Part shown: positions 1 to 7,282 of the stretch, piece by piece | How the letters are laid out: the number at the start of each line of letters is the position of its first letter | Numbering within the stretch: position 1 is the stretch's first letter | Assembly (NCBI RefSeq): GCF_025821665.1 | Contig: NZ_JACKSJ010000163.1 | Coordinates: 1 to 47,278, forward strand | Source of the DNA: [Mycobacterium] manitobense | Lineage (GTDB): Bacteria > Actinomycetota > Actinomycetes > Mycobacteriales > Mycobacteriaceae | DNA: 47,278 bases | Direction of reading: 5' to 3' | The notes under the pieces: model-generated | The model's database searches: none | Seen by the model: only the letters and a program-made list of their open reading frames with translations | What the model was told of the DNA's origin: nothing | Position numbers and translations under genes: made by a program

Positions 1-924
1 ATCGCCGGCGGTCGCGCGGCGCTCACCGGCGCGCTCGTCGTGGTGGCGGCCTCGACGCTGGGCTGGGCGCTGGCCGAGCCGATGAACTCGCTGGCCGGGT
101 CGGCGGTGCGGGCGCTGGCCGACTCCGCGGCGGTGGTCACACTCGGGCTGACGGTGGTGCCGATGCTCGACGTCGGCAGGCACCGCGCCGAACTCGTCCG
201 CTCGTCGGCCACCGCGCTCGGAGTGGCCGCAGCCGTCTGGCTGCTGGCCGAGGTGGTGCGCCTGATCGTCGTGACCGCGCAGGCCGCCGCCCTACCGCTG
301 AGCAGGGTGGGGGCGCGTGACGTCCTGCAGTTCTCGCTTCAGACGACCGTCGGGCGGGCGGGCCTGTTCAGCATCGCGGCGGCACTGGCCGTGGGACTGA
401 TCGCGTTGGCCGCACCGCGGACGGCGGTGGCGGCCGTTGCGGCGGGCGGGTCGGCGGCCGCGGGGCTGGCCGCCAGGACGCTCGCGGGTCACCTCGCGGA
501 TAGCCCCTGGGGCGGAGTGGCGGTGGCGGTCCACGCGCTGGCCGCCGCTGTGTGGTGCGGTGCCCTGGCGGCGATGGTGCTGACAGTGGGGCATCGCGGA
601 CGATGGGCCCGGGTGCTGCCGAGGTTCTCCCAGCTGTCGCTCCTCTGTGTGGGGCTGCTGCTGGCCGCCGGGGTCGCCGGTGCGGTCGCGGCGGTCGACT
701 CGTGGGACGCGTTGTTCTCGACCGGGTACGGGCGCGTGCTGTCGGCGAAGATGTTGGTCACGGCGGTGTTGATGGTGCTGGCGTGGCGGAATCGGGCCGG
801 GTGGCTTCCGGCGGCGCGGGCGCACCGTGCGACGGCCGGATTGTCACGCACCCGCTCGCTGATCGAGTTGGCGATCATGGCCGTCGCGGTGGCGCTGGCC
901 GCCGCACTGGCAGTGACGGGTTGA
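1..924 (+). CDS. CopD-family copper resistance membrane protein (5' truncated)
   Basis: The reading frame is open from the first base, so the gene probably begins upstream of the window; an internal GTG at 40 is the first start codon visible. The product is a hydrophobic protein with about eight predicted membrane helices and small Ala/Val/Gly-rich segments, ending in a helix just before the stop at 922-924. The conserved core, with a histidine-containing helix (HLADSPWGGVAVAVHALAA) followed by a helix and the YGRVLSAKM segment, resembles the CopD domain of bacterial copper-import/resistance proteins. Mycobacterial CopD proteins are larger, often fused to a second domain, which fits a missing N-terminus. 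The role in copper handling is family knowledge, not shown here. A YtkA/CopC partner is not visible. Membrane location is safe; substrate is inferred. Confidence 0.7.
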   Translation: MAGGRAALTGALVVVAASTLGWALAEPMNSLAGSAVRALADSAAVVTLGLTVVPMLDVGRHRAELVRSSATALGVAAAVWLLAEVVRLIVVTAQAAALPLSRVGARDVLQFSLQTTVGRAGLFSIAAALAVGLIALAAPRTAVAAVAAGGSAAAGLAARTLAGHLADSPWGGVAVAVHALAAAVWCGALAAMVLTVGHRGRWARVLPRFSQLSLLCVGLLLAAGVAGAVAAVDSWDALFSTGYGRVLSAKMLVTAVLMVLAWRNRAGWLPAARAHRATAGLSRTRSLIELAIMAVAVALAAALAVTG

Positions 925-1017
925 CCGGTGACCCCGCCTGGCATGATGGGCACCACTGCCGGCTTCGACACTCACGCGATCGCGCACGAGCCAGAGACAC
1001 CGCAAAGGAGCAGCCGA

Positions 1018-1539
1018 ATGGCAGACCAGCAGGGTCGCCCCGACCAGACCCCGGACGCCGCCGCACCGGCCGCTCCCCCGTCGTCGTCGGGCGCTGCCGA
1101 TCCCGCACCGCCACCGGCACAGCCCGCCAAGAAGGCGCCGGCGAAGAAGGCACCTGCCAAGAAGGCCGCGGTCAAGAAGGCACCCGCCAAGAAGACGCCC
1201 GCGAAGGCCGCGAAGAAGGCCCCTGCGAAGAAGGCGCCCGCCAAGAAGATTCCGCCCGCGACGGCTGCCGCTCCCGAGTCCCCGGCCGCCCGTATCCCGG
1301 CGCAACCGGAGCCCTCCCTCCCCACGCCGTCCGCCTCCGACATCACCGCCGCCGCCAAAGAGGCTGCTGCTCAGGCGAAGTCGACGGTGGCCACGGCTGC
1401 GAACCCCGTCTCGGGTGCGGTGCCGATGCCGCTGAGGTCAGCTGAGCAGTCCCGGGTGCCGGTCGCGGCGGCCGTCGCCGCGGGCGTCCTGGCGATCCTG
1501 CTCGTGCTCATCGCACGCCGGTACGCCGACGACGACTGA
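1018..1539 (+). CDS. hns: H-NS-like Lys/Ala-rich membrane-anchored protein (Rv3852-like)
   Basis: This 173-residue protein has a Pro/Ala-rich N-terminus, then about nine PAKKA-type repeats at residues 37-78, a linker with a segment (AAAKEAAAQAKSTV, 111-124) that matches my recollection of M. tuberculosis Rv3852, and one membrane helix at about 148-166 followed by RR and an acidic tail. Rv3852 is known as the mycobacterial H-NS-like nucleoid protein with an anchor; DNA binding through the basic AK repeats is family knowledge. I chose ATG 1018 because AAAGGAG lies at 1004-1010, 7 nt upstream; an in-frame ATG at 928 has no such site. Downstream rraA and ethA/ethR keep the Rv3852-Rv3855 order, with a MerR gene inserted. 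The repeat tract is low-complexity, so the length of the basic region may vary among strains. Confidence 0.82.
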   Translation: MADQQGRPDQTPDAAAPAAPPSSSGAADPAPPPAQPAKKAPAKKAPAKKAAVKKAPAKKTPAKAAKKAPAKKAPAKKIPPATAAAPESPAARIPAQPEPSLPTPSASDITAAAKEAAAQAKSTVATAANPVSGAVPMPLRSAEQSRVPVAAAVAAGVLAILLVLIARRYADDD

Positions 1540-1549
1540 CCTCCGGCAC

Positions 1550-1580
1550 TTGACCCTGACGCGACGTCAGGGCCGATAGT
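1550..1580 (+). promoter_or_regulatory. MerR-type promoter with 19-bp spacer and palindromic operator
   Basis: A -35 TTGACC (1550-1555) and a -10 GATAGT (1575-1580) are 19 bp apart, the overlong spacing typical of promoters activated by MerR-family proteins. The spacer region contains a perfect inverted repeat CCCTGAC-GCGAC-GTCAGGG (1554-1572). The following gene, a MerR regulator, starts 7 nt after the -10, so the transcript is probably leaderless and autoregulated. Confidence 0.75.
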
Positions 1581-1587
1581 CATTCCC

Positions 1588-2352
1588 ATGGACGACACGG
1601 CAGCCAGGACGGTCGGCGCGGTCGCCGATCTGACCGGCGTCTCGGTGCGCACCCTGCACCATTACGACCACATCGGTCTGGTGGTGCCGGGCGTACGTAC
1701 CTCGGCGGGCTACCGCGGCTACACCGACGCCGACATCGAACGTCTGCACGTCGTGCTGGTGTACCGGTCGGTCGGACTGCCGCTGGAGGAGATCCGGACC
1801 CTGCTCGACGAGTCCGGCTCCGACGTCCTTGCGCATCTCGAGCGCCAGCACAAGCTGCTGCTCGAGCGCGCCGTTCATCTGCAGCACACGATCAGGGCAG
1901 TGGAGGAACTGATGGACGCACACCGCGAAGGAATGCAACTGACCGCCGAGGAACAGGTGGAGGTGTTCGGCTCCACGGTGTTCGGCGGCGAGTACGCCGA
2001 CGAGGCACGGGAGCGCTGGGGCGGCACCGAGGTGTGGCGGCAGTCCCAGCAGCGGTCCGCGCAGCTCTCCAAACAGGACTGGATCGCCGTCAAGAACGAG
2101 GGCGACGCCCTGCTCGAAGCGCTGGCACAGGCCAAGCGCGTCGGCGTGGCGCCCGGGTCGCCGGCGGCGAACGAGTTGGCCGACCGGCACCGCGCCTCGA
2201 TCGAGCGGTTCTACGACTGCAGTGCCGACATGCACGTCTGCCTCGCCGAGATGTACCTCGCCGACGACCGGTTCACCCGCTACTACGACGACGCCGAGCC
2301 GGGGCTGGCGCAGTTCGTGCACGACGTCATCGTGGCGCGGGCGCAGACATGA
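1588..2352 (+). CDS. MerR-family regulator with TipAS antibiotic-recognition domain
   Basis: The 254-residue protein has an N-terminal MerR winged helix (residues 8-75, with VRTLHHYDHIGLVVP and a typical GYRGYTDADIERL wing), a coiled-coil linker at about 80-112, and a C-terminal TipAS domain (about 125-250). Length and architecture match Streptomyces TipAL, which binds thiopeptide antibiotics and activates its own promoter. The C-terminal DCSADMH...LAEMYLADDRF segment resembles the TipAS ligand-binding fold and holds cysteines 211 and 218; TipAL bonds covalently to thiopeptides through a cysteine, but whether these serve that role is inference. The gene sits between hns and rraA, where M. tuberculosis has no such gene as far as I recall. 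Autoregulation is suggested by the 19-bp-spacer promoter directly upstream. The ligand is unknown. Confidence 0.88.
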   Translation: MDDTAARTVGAVADLTGVSVRTLHHYDHIGLVVPGVRTSAGYRGYTDADIERLHVVLVYRSVGLPLEEIRTLLDESGSDVLAHLERQHKLLLERAVHLQHTIRAVEELMDAHREGMQLTAEEQVEVFGSTVFGGEYADEARERWGGTEVWRQSQQRSAQLSKQDWIAVKNEGDALLEALAQAKRVGVAPGSPAANELADRHRASIERFYDCSADMHVCLAEMYLADDRFTRYYDDAEPGLAQFVHDVIVARAQT

Positions 2353-2360
2353 CGGGCTGA

Positions 2361-2366
2361 GATAAT
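2361..2366 (+). promoter_or_regulatory. -10 box of rraA (probable leaderless promoter)
   Basis: GATAAT lies 6 nt before the GTG start at 2373 and no Shine-Dalgarno sequence separates them. This is the usual geometry of mycobacterial leaderless transcripts. Confidence 0.5.
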
Positions 2367-2372
2367 CGTCGG

Positions 2373-2852
2373 GTGACCATCGCACCCCGCGCCACCGCTG
2401 ACCTCGTCGACGACATCGGCCCCGACGTCCGCAGCTGCGACCTGCAATTGCGGCAGTTCGGCGGCCGGTCCGAATTCGCAGGCCCGATCACCACGGTGCG
2501 TTGTTTCCAGGACAACGCGCTACTCAAGTCGGTGCTGTCCGAGCCGGGCGACGGCGGAGTCCTGGTGATCGACGGCGACGGCTCGGTGCACACCGCGCTG
2601 GTCGGTGACGTCATCGCCGCGCTGGGCCGCGACAACGGCTGGGCCGGGCTGGTCATCAACGGCGCGGTGCGCGACGCCGCGGTGCTGCGCACCCTCGACA
2701 TCGGCATCAAGGCGCTGGGCACCAACCCGCGCAAGAGCTCGAAAACCGGTGCAGGAGAACGCGATGTGGCCGTGGAGTTCGGCGGCGTGACGTTCGCGCC
2801 CGGCGACATCGCCTACAGCGACGACGACGGCATCGTGGTGGTCAGCCCGTAG
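2373..2852 (+). CDS. rraA: RraA-like protein (RNase E regulator / HMG aldolase family)
   Basis: A 159-residue protein of the RraA fold. It shows the family core: GVLVIDGDGSVHTALVGD (residues 62-79), NGWAGLVINGAVRDAAVLR (about 88-106), the GTNPRKSSKTGAG segment, and the C-terminal DIAYSDDDGIVVV. E. coli RraA inhibits RNase E, and relatives are 4-hydroxy-4-methyl-2-oxoglutarate or oxaloacetate lyases using the G-x20-R-D signature, which is retained here (NGAVRD). The M. tuberculosis counterpart Rv3853 lies in the same place beside ethA and was once mislabelled menG. GTG 2373 is chosen because the -10 box is 6 nt upstream and family length fits. A strong terminator follows 6 nt after the stop. 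Which of the two activities applies cannot be told from sequence. Confidence 0.9.
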   Translation: MTIAPRATADLVDDIGPDVRSCDLQLRQFGGRSEFAGPITTVRCFQDNALLKSVLSEPGDGGVLVIDGDGSVHTALVGDVIAALGRDNGWAGLVINGAVRDAAVLRTLDIGIKALGTNPRKSSKTGAGERDVAVEFGGVTFAPGDIAYSDDDGIVVVSP

Positions 2853-2858
2853 CGCGGA

Positions 2859-2888
2859 AAATGCCCCCGACCCGTGTCGGGGGCATTT
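2859..2888. terminator. Bidirectional intrinsic terminator between rraA and ethA
   Basis: A perfect 13-bp stem, AAATGCCCCCGAC (2859-2871) pairing with 2876-2888, closes a CCGT loop. A-rich and T-rich ends flank it on each side. It lies between the convergent stops of rraA and ethA and can serve both. Confidence 0.85.
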
Positions 2889-2903
2889 CCGTGTTCGGGG
2901 ACG

Positions 2904-4373
2904 TCAGGCCGAGACGGACGCCCGAAGCTTGCTGAAGTCCAGCGTGCCGTCGTCGATCTTGCCGTTGCGGATGACCCGCAGGTCGACCAGGTAGTTCTGC
3001 TTGAGCCGCCACGGCGCCTCGGAACCCGACTTCGGCAACGTGTCGAGGGCCCGCTTGATGTACCCCGAGCTCAGGTCGACGAACGGCAGCCGCTCGATAT
3101 CGCTCCCGGGATCGCGCGGTTCGACGGTGACGTAGTCCTTCTCGCCCATGAAGCTGAGCAGGCGGCTGACGTACTCCGACGTCAGGTCGGCCTTGAGCGT
3201 CCACGAGGCGTTGGTGTAGCCGAAGGTGAACGCCATGTTCGGCACACCGGAGAGCATCATGCCCTTGTAGGCCACGGTGTCCGCGAGGTCCAGCGGTGCG
3301 CCGTTGCGTGACACCTTCGCCCCGCCGAAGAACTGAACGTTCAATCCGGTTGCGGTGACGATGATGTCGGCCTCGATGCGCTCGCCCGACTTCAGCAGGA
3401 TGCCGTCGGCGGTGAAGGTCTCGATGGCATCGGTGACGACGTCGGCCTTGCCCTTGCGGATGGCCTTGAAGATGTCGCCGTTGGGGGCCAGGCACACGCG
3501 CTGGTCCCACGGCTTGTAGTCCGGGCTAAAGTGCCGGTCGTAGTCGTAGCCCTCCGGCAGACGCCGTTCGGCCATGGTGCGCAACAACTTCCGGAAGACG
3601 TTCGGCAACGCACGGGCAAGCTGGTACTGCGCTGTAGCCTGCAGGATCGCCTTCCAGCGCACCGCGGTGTAGGCCGGCTTCTCCGGCAGCAACCGGTAGG
3701 CCCGCTTGGCGAACGGGTCCTTGTCGGGCAGCGATCCGATGTAGGTGGGTGTGCGCTGCAGCATCGTGACGTGACCGGCGCCGTTGTCGATGAGCGCGGG
3801 GATCAGGGTGATGGCGGTGGCGCCGCTGCCGATCACGACGACCTTCTTGCCCTGGTAGTCCAGGTCCTCCGGCCAGTGCTGGGGGTGCACGATCGTGCCG
3901 CCGAAGTCGTCGGCGCCGGGGAATTCCGGGGAGAAGCCCTGGTCGTAGTTGTAGTAGCCGCTGCAGGCCCACAGGAAGCCGGCGTGGAGTTCGATCTGCT
4001 CGCCGTCGCGCTCGACGGTGAGCTCCCACCGGCTGTCCTCGTCCGACCAGTTGGCGGCGAGGACCTTGTGGCTGTACCGGATGTGTGTGTCGATGCCGTT
4101 CTCGGTGGCGGCCTCGTTCAGGTAGTTCCAGATCGAGGGGCCGTCGGCGATCATCTGGTCGGTGGCCCATGGCTTGAAGTGGAATCCGAGGGTGTACATG
4201 TCGGAGTCCGAACGGATGCCCGGGTACTTGAACAGATCCCAGGTGCCGCCGAGCTTCTCCCGGCGCTCGAGGATCGCGTAGCTCTTACCGGGGTTCTGGT
4301 TCTGCAGGTGCCAGGCCGCGCTGATGCCGGAGATGCCGGCTCCCACGATGACAACGTCGACAAATTCGGTCAT
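2904..4373 (-). CDS. ethA: EthA-type FAD/NADPH Baeyer-Villiger monooxygenase
   Basis: The 489-residue product equals M. tuberculosis EthA (Rv3854c) in length and matches it closely along the whole chain from memory (start MTEF.DVVIVGAGISG, the GTWDLF.YPGIRSDSDMYTLGF block, the end KIDDGTLDFSK). It has a FAD site GAGISG (11-16), the Baeyer-Villiger fingerprint FGGTIVHPQHWP (F157, G159, H163, W167), and an NADPH site VVVIGSGATA (178-187). EthA oxidises ketones and activates thioamide prodrugs such as ethionamide; the native substrate is unsettled. Transcription diverges from ethR and is expected to be repressed by EthR at the shared operator. A -10 TACCTT (4385 to 4380) lies 6 nt before the ATG at 4373, so the mRNA is probably leaderless. 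Confidence 0.96.
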   Translation of the reverse strand: MTEFVDVVIVGAGISGISAAWHLQNQNPGKSYAILERREKLGGTWDLFKYPGIRSDSDMYTLGFHFKPWATDQMIADGPSIWNYLNEAATENGIDTHIRYSHKVLAANWSDEDSRWELTVERDGEQIELHAGFLWACSGYYNYDQGFSPEFPGADDFGGTIVHPQHWPEDLDYQGKKVVVIGSGATAITLIPALIDNGAGHVTMLQRTPTYIGSLPDKDPFAKRAYRLLPEKPAYTAVRWKAILQATAQYQLARALPNVFRKLLRTMAERRLPEGYDYDRHFSPDYKPWDQRVCLAPNGDIFKAIRKGKADVVTDAIETFTADGILLKSGERIEADIIVTATGLNVQFFGGAKVSRNGAPLDLADTVAYKGMMLSGVPNMAFTFGYTNASWTLKADLTSEYVSRLLSFMGEKDYVTVEPRDPGSDIERLPFVDLSSGYIKRALDTLPKSGSEAPWRLKQNYLVDLRVIRNGKIDDGTLDFSKLRASVSA

Positions 4374-4379
4374 GGTGTC

Positions 4380-4443
4380 AAGGTATCAACACTGTGTTGA
4401 GTTGGTCAACAGTGTGTTGATAATTGTCGACACCGTGTAAAGT
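4380..4443. promoter_or_regulatory. EthR operator and divergent ethA/ethR promoters
   Basis: Three related palindromes lie in a row. TCAACACTGTGTTGA (4386-4400) is perfect around one central base, TCAACAGTGTGTTGA (4406-4420) is perfect except for a 3-base centre, and TCGACACCGTGTAAA (4427-4441) is a degraded copy. Their centres are 20 and 21 bp apart, two helical turns. The array of 56 bp agrees with the roughly 55-bp operator on which M. tuberculosis EthR is reported to assemble as an octamer. The ethA -10 (TACCTT, 4380-4385) and the ethR -10 (TAAAGT, 4438-4443) sit at the two edges, so bound EthR would block both promoters. Confidence 0.88.
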
Positions 4444-4450
4444 CGTGGCC

Positions 4451-5083
4451 GTGACCACCGCCAGCCAGGCCCGCGCGCCCCGCGGCCGCCGCTCCGCCCG
4501 CCCGTCGGGCGACGACCGCGAGCAGGCGATCCTGGCGACCGCCGAACGGCTGCTCGACCAGCGCGGGTTCGCCGAGATCTCGGTCGACGACCTCGCCAGG
4601 GGCGCAGGCATCTCCCGTCCGACGTTCTACTTCTACTTCCCTTCCAAAGAGGCGGTGCTGCTCACGCTCTGGGAGCGGGTGATCCGGGAAGCCGACACCG
4701 CGCTCGAGGCGTCCGCGGCCCAGACACCCGACGGCCGCGACGTCTGGCGACCCGGCATCAAGGTCTTCTTCGACACCTTCGGCGCGCACCGCGGCGTGAC
4801 CGTCGCGGCGTCCGGGTCCGACAACGCCGAGATCCGCGGAGTCTTCTCGACGTTCATGCAGAAGTGGATCGACTTCACCGCGGCGACCATCGAGGCCGAG
4901 CGCAACCGAGGCGCCGCACCGAGCACCATCCCGGCACGCGACATCGCCACCGCACTGAACCTGATGAACGAACGCACGCTGCTGGCGGCGTTCGCCCACG
5001 AGACGCCGGCCATCCCGACCGACCGCGTGCTCGACTCGCTGGTGCACGTGTGGACCTGCGCGGTCTACGGAGAATGCGGCTGA
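4451..5083 (+). CDS. ethR: TetR-family repressor EthR
   Basis: This 210-residue TetR protein matches M. tuberculosis EthR (Rv3855) strongly from memory: PRGRR.ARPSGDDRE near the N-terminus, ISVDDLA.GAGISRPTFYFYFPSKEAVLLTL for the helix-turn-helix (residues 43-72), and the ligand-domain tail FMQKWI...AT.LNLMNERTL. EthR represses ethA and itself. I chose GTG 4451, giving MTTASQ, since it matches the Rv3855 N-terminus and lies 7 nt after the -10 TAAAGT; a longer frame reaches back to 4424 but would put the operator inside the gene. The stop is 24 nt before dinB3, so ethR and dinB3 could be co-transcribed. The middle of the ligand domain is shorter than in Rv3855, lacking a few residues after the DNA-binding domain. 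Confidence 0.95.
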   Translation: MTTASQARAPRGRRSARPSGDDREQAILATAERLLDQRGFAEISVDDLARGAGISRPTFYFYFPSKEAVLLTLWERVIREADTALEASAAQTPDGRDVWRPGIKVFFDTFGAHRGVTVAASGSDNAEIRGVFSTFMQKWIDFTAATIEAERNRGAAPSTIPARDIATALNLMNERTLLAAFAHETPAIPTDRVLDSLVHVWTCAVYGECG

Positions 5084-5100
5084 CGCGTCGGACCCTCATG

Positions 5101-5114
5101 CGAACATGTGTTCG
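5101..5114. promoter_or_regulatory. LexA (SOS) box overlapping the dinB3 start
   Basis: CGAAC-ATGT-GTTCG matches the mycobacterial LexA consensus TCGAAC-N4-GTTCGA at 10 of 12 defined positions; only the outermost pair differs (G at 5100, T at 5115). It overlaps both candidate GTG starts (5108 and 5114) of the Pol IV gene. Confidence 0.65.
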
Positions 5115-6385
5115 TGTCCGGCGGGCAGGAGCGTAGCGACGCGGGGAAGAGTTCCGGCGGGCAGGAGCGAAGCGACGCGGGGATTAGATCCGGCTCGGCT
5201 ACCATCCTGCACGCCGATCTCGACTCGTTCTACGCATCGGTCGAGCAGCGTGACGATCCTGCGCTGCGCGGCCGGCCGGTGCTCGTCGGCGGCGGGGTCG
5301 TGCTCGCGGCGAGCTACGAGGCGAAGGCCTACGGGGTGCGCACCGCGATGGGCGGCCACCAGGCACGCCGGCTGTGCCCCCACGCGGTGGTGGTGCCGCC
5401 CCGGATGTCGGCGTACTCCCAGGCCAGCGACGCCGTGTTCAAGGTGTTCAGGGACACCACCCCGCTGGTCGAGCCGCTCTCCGTGGACGAGGCGTTCCTC
5501 GACGTGGGCGGGCTGGGCCGGGTGTCGGGCACGCCGGTGCAGATCGGCGCGCGGCTGCGGGAGCGGGTGCGCGACGAGGTCGGCCTGCCGATCACCGTCG
5601 GCATCGCGCGCACCAAGTTCCTCGCCAAGGTGGCGAGCCAGGAGGGCAAGCCGGACGGCCTGCTGCTCGTGCCGCCGGACCGGGAGCTGGCGTTCCTGCA
5701 TCCGCTGCCGGTGCGCCGGCTGTGGGGAGTCGGCGCGAAGACCGCCGAGAAGCTGCACGCGCACGGTATCGAGACGGTCGCCGAGGTCGCCGAGCTGAGC
5801 GAGGCCAGCCTGGGCTCGATGGTCGGCGGGGCGATGGGCCGCCAGCTCTACGCGCTGTCGCGCAACATCGACCGGCGCCGCGTGGTGACCGGCGTGCGGC
5901 GCCGGTCCGTGGGTGCGCAGCGGGCGCTGGGCCGGGCCGGCAACTCCATGTCGGCCGCCGAGGTCGACGCCGTCGTCGTCAACCTGGTCGACCGCATCAC
6001 CCGGCGGATGCGCAGGGCCGGTCGCACCGGCCGCACGGTGGTGCTGCGGCTGCGTTTCGACGACTTCGGCCGCGCGACCCGTTCGCTGACGATGCCGCAG
6101 GCGACCGCGTCGACCGAGGCCGTCCTCGCGGCGGCGCGGGAGCTCGTCGCCGCCGCGGCGCCACTCATCGCCGAACGGGGACTGACGCTGGTGGGCTTCG
6201 CGGTGACGAACATCGATTCCGCCGGTGCGCAACAGCTGGAGCTGCCGTTCGGTGCGGCCCCCGATCCGGTCGCCCTGGACAGCGCAATGGATCGGGTCCG
6301 CAGCCGGTACGGCAACACCGCGCTCACCAGGGGCGTGCTCGTCGGGCGCGACCCCGGACTGGAGGTGCCGCACCTGCCGGACTGA
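5108..6385 (+). CDS. Y-family DNA polymerase IV, DinB3-like
   Basis: A 425-residue error-prone polymerase. Catalytic motifs are HADLDSF (D37 and D39), the YEAKAYGVRTAMG fingers block (70-82) and SVDEAF (D127, E128), followed by a thumb helix-hairpin-helix (WGVGAKTAEKL) and a little-finger domain. QLELPF near the C-terminus (about 379-384) is a beta-clamp binding motif. Position next to ethR matches, from memory, the third M. smegmatis paralogue dinB3 (MSMEG_6443), not dinB1 or dinB2. The first 30 residues hold two SGGQERSDAG copies encoded by a 36-bp tandem DNA repeat. No ATG, GTG or TTG follows the repeat before the catalytic domain, so the repeat seems to be translated. Start is GTG 5108 or 5114. 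A LexA box over the start suggests SOS control. Confidence 0.88.
   Translation: MFVSGGQERSDAGKSSGGQERSDAGIRSGSATILHADLDSFYASVEQRDDPALRGRPVLVGGGVVLAASYEAKAYGVRTAMGGHQARRLCPHAVVVPPRMSAYSQASDAVFKVFRDTTPLVEPLSVDEAFLDVGGLGRVSGTPVQIGARLRERVRDEVGLPITVGIARTKFLAKVASQEGKPDGLLLVPPDRELAFLHPLPVRRLWGVGAKTAEKLHAHGIETVAEVAELSEASLGSMVGGAMGRQLYALSRNIDRRRVVTGVRRRSVGAQRALGRAGNSMSAAEVDAVVVNLVDRITRRMRRAGRTGRTVVLRLRFDDFGRATRSLTMPQATASTEAVLAAARELVAAAAPLIAERGLTLVGFAVTNIDSAGAQQLELPFGAAPDPVALDSAMDRVRSRYGNTALTRGVLVGRDPGLEVPHLPD
5117..5183 (+). repeat. 36-bp-period tandem repeat at the dinB3 5' end
   Basis: Two 31-bp copies (5117-5147 and 5153-5183) are 36 bp apart and differ at one base. The core GAGCGAAGCGACGCGGGG is shared in shorter form with a site in crtU (27651-27667). 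Both copies are in frame and give SGGQERSDAG twice. Confidence 0.85.
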
Positions 6386-6395
6386 GTTCACGATC

Positions 6396-6426
6396 TTGAC
6401 CTCAAGAGTCGTTGAGGTCCTACCGT
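6396..6426 (+). promoter_or_regulatory. SoxR-like operator in a 19-bp-spacer promoter
   Basis: A -35 TTGACC (6396-6401) and a -10 TACCGT (6421-6426) are 19 bp apart. The spacer holds CCTCAAG-AGTC-GTTGAGG (6400-6417), which matches the SoxR consensus CCTCAAG-N4-CTTGAGG at 13 of 14 bases. The LLM oxidoreductase ATG follows 7 nt after the -10. A redox-sensing MerR-family activator is the likely regulator; no soxR gene is in this window. Confidence 0.7.
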
Positions 6427-6433
6427 CGGCGCC

Positions 6434-7282
6434 ATGGATGCACTGGGACCGTACGGCTTCTCCGTCGACGTCGGCGCTGCGGGCGAGCCCGCCGAGATCG
6501 AACGGGCGGGATTCCGGACGCTCTGGGTCAACGGCGGTCGACTCGACCGGCTCGACCGCCTCCTCGACGTCATCGAGTCGACCGAACATGCGGTCGTGGC
6601 GCCGGCGATCATCCCGCCGGACGTCTACGACCCCGCTGCCGTGACCGATCTCTTCCGCCGCGCGGAACTCGCCGCGCCGGGGCGGCTGCTCGTCGGTCTC
6701 GGCTCACCGCAGCGCTCCCGGCCACTGGCGGCGGTCCACGGGTACGTCGACGAACTGGACGCCGCCACCGCGCCGATCCCACAGCGGCGACGCCTGCTCG
6801 CCGCGTTCGGCCCGAAGGCGCTCGACCTCGCGCGGGACCGCTTCGCCGGCGCGATCGGTGGCCTGTTCACTCCGGCCTACACCGCCGCGGCGCGGCAACG
6901 GCTCGGCGCAGACCGGACGCTGGCGGTGGGGCTCTACGTCGTGCTGGACGACGACCCCGCGGCGGCGCGGGCGGCCGCCCGGGAGCCACTGGACTTCCTC
7001 GCCACGCTGCCGCCCTACATCAATTCGTTTCGGCGCCAAGGCTTCACCGACGAGGACGTCGCCACGCTGAGCGATGCGCTGATCGACGAGCTCGTCGCGT
7101 GGGGTGAACCCGACCGCGTCGCCGCGCACGCCCGCGAGCTGCGGGCCGCCGGTGCCGACCACGTCCAGCTGACGGTGCTCGGTGGACCGGGCCGGCCAAG
7201 CGGCCCCGAAGCGGCCCGACTCCTTGCGACCGCGCTCAGCTCGCCGTCCACGCCAGCAGCGCCTCTGCCGACCACGAGTTGA
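6434..7282 (+). CDS. LLM-class F420-dependent oxidoreductase (TIGR03620-like)
   Basis: The 282-residue product has the luciferase-like (bacterial luciferase/F420) barrel: GPYGFSVD at the N-terminus, a GFRTLWVNGG strand, RLLVGLGSPQ (phosphate-binding region near residue 90), and the C-terminal LRAAGADHVQLTVLG segment. It resembles the TIGR03620 subgroup of mycobacterial F420 enzymes, usually about 280 residues. Hydride transfer from F420H2 is family knowledge; the substrate is unknown. ATG 6434 lies 7 nt after a -10 TACCGT and no ribosome site intervenes, so translation is likely leaderless. The SoxR-like box upstream suggests induction by redox-active compounds. The last 47 bases overlap the 3' end of the convergent PHP gene. 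Confidence 0.83.
   Translation: MDALGPYGFSVDVGAAGEPAEIERAGFRTLWVNGGRLDRLDRLLDVIESTEHAVVAPAIIPPDVYDPAAVTDLFRRAELAAPGRLLVGLGSPQRSRPLAAVHGYVDELDAATAPIPQRRRLLAAFGPKALDLARDRFAGAIGGLFTPAYTAAARQRLGADRTLAVGLYVVLDDDPAAARAAAREPLDFLATLPPYINSFRRQGFTDEDVATLSDALIDELVAWGEPDRVAAHARELRAAGADHVQLTVLGGPGRPSGPEAARLLATALSSPSTPAAPLPTTS

Noticed and set aside
5096..6589. A 497-codon minus-strand frame
   Set aside because: Antisense to the polymerase gene, whose motifs are complete.
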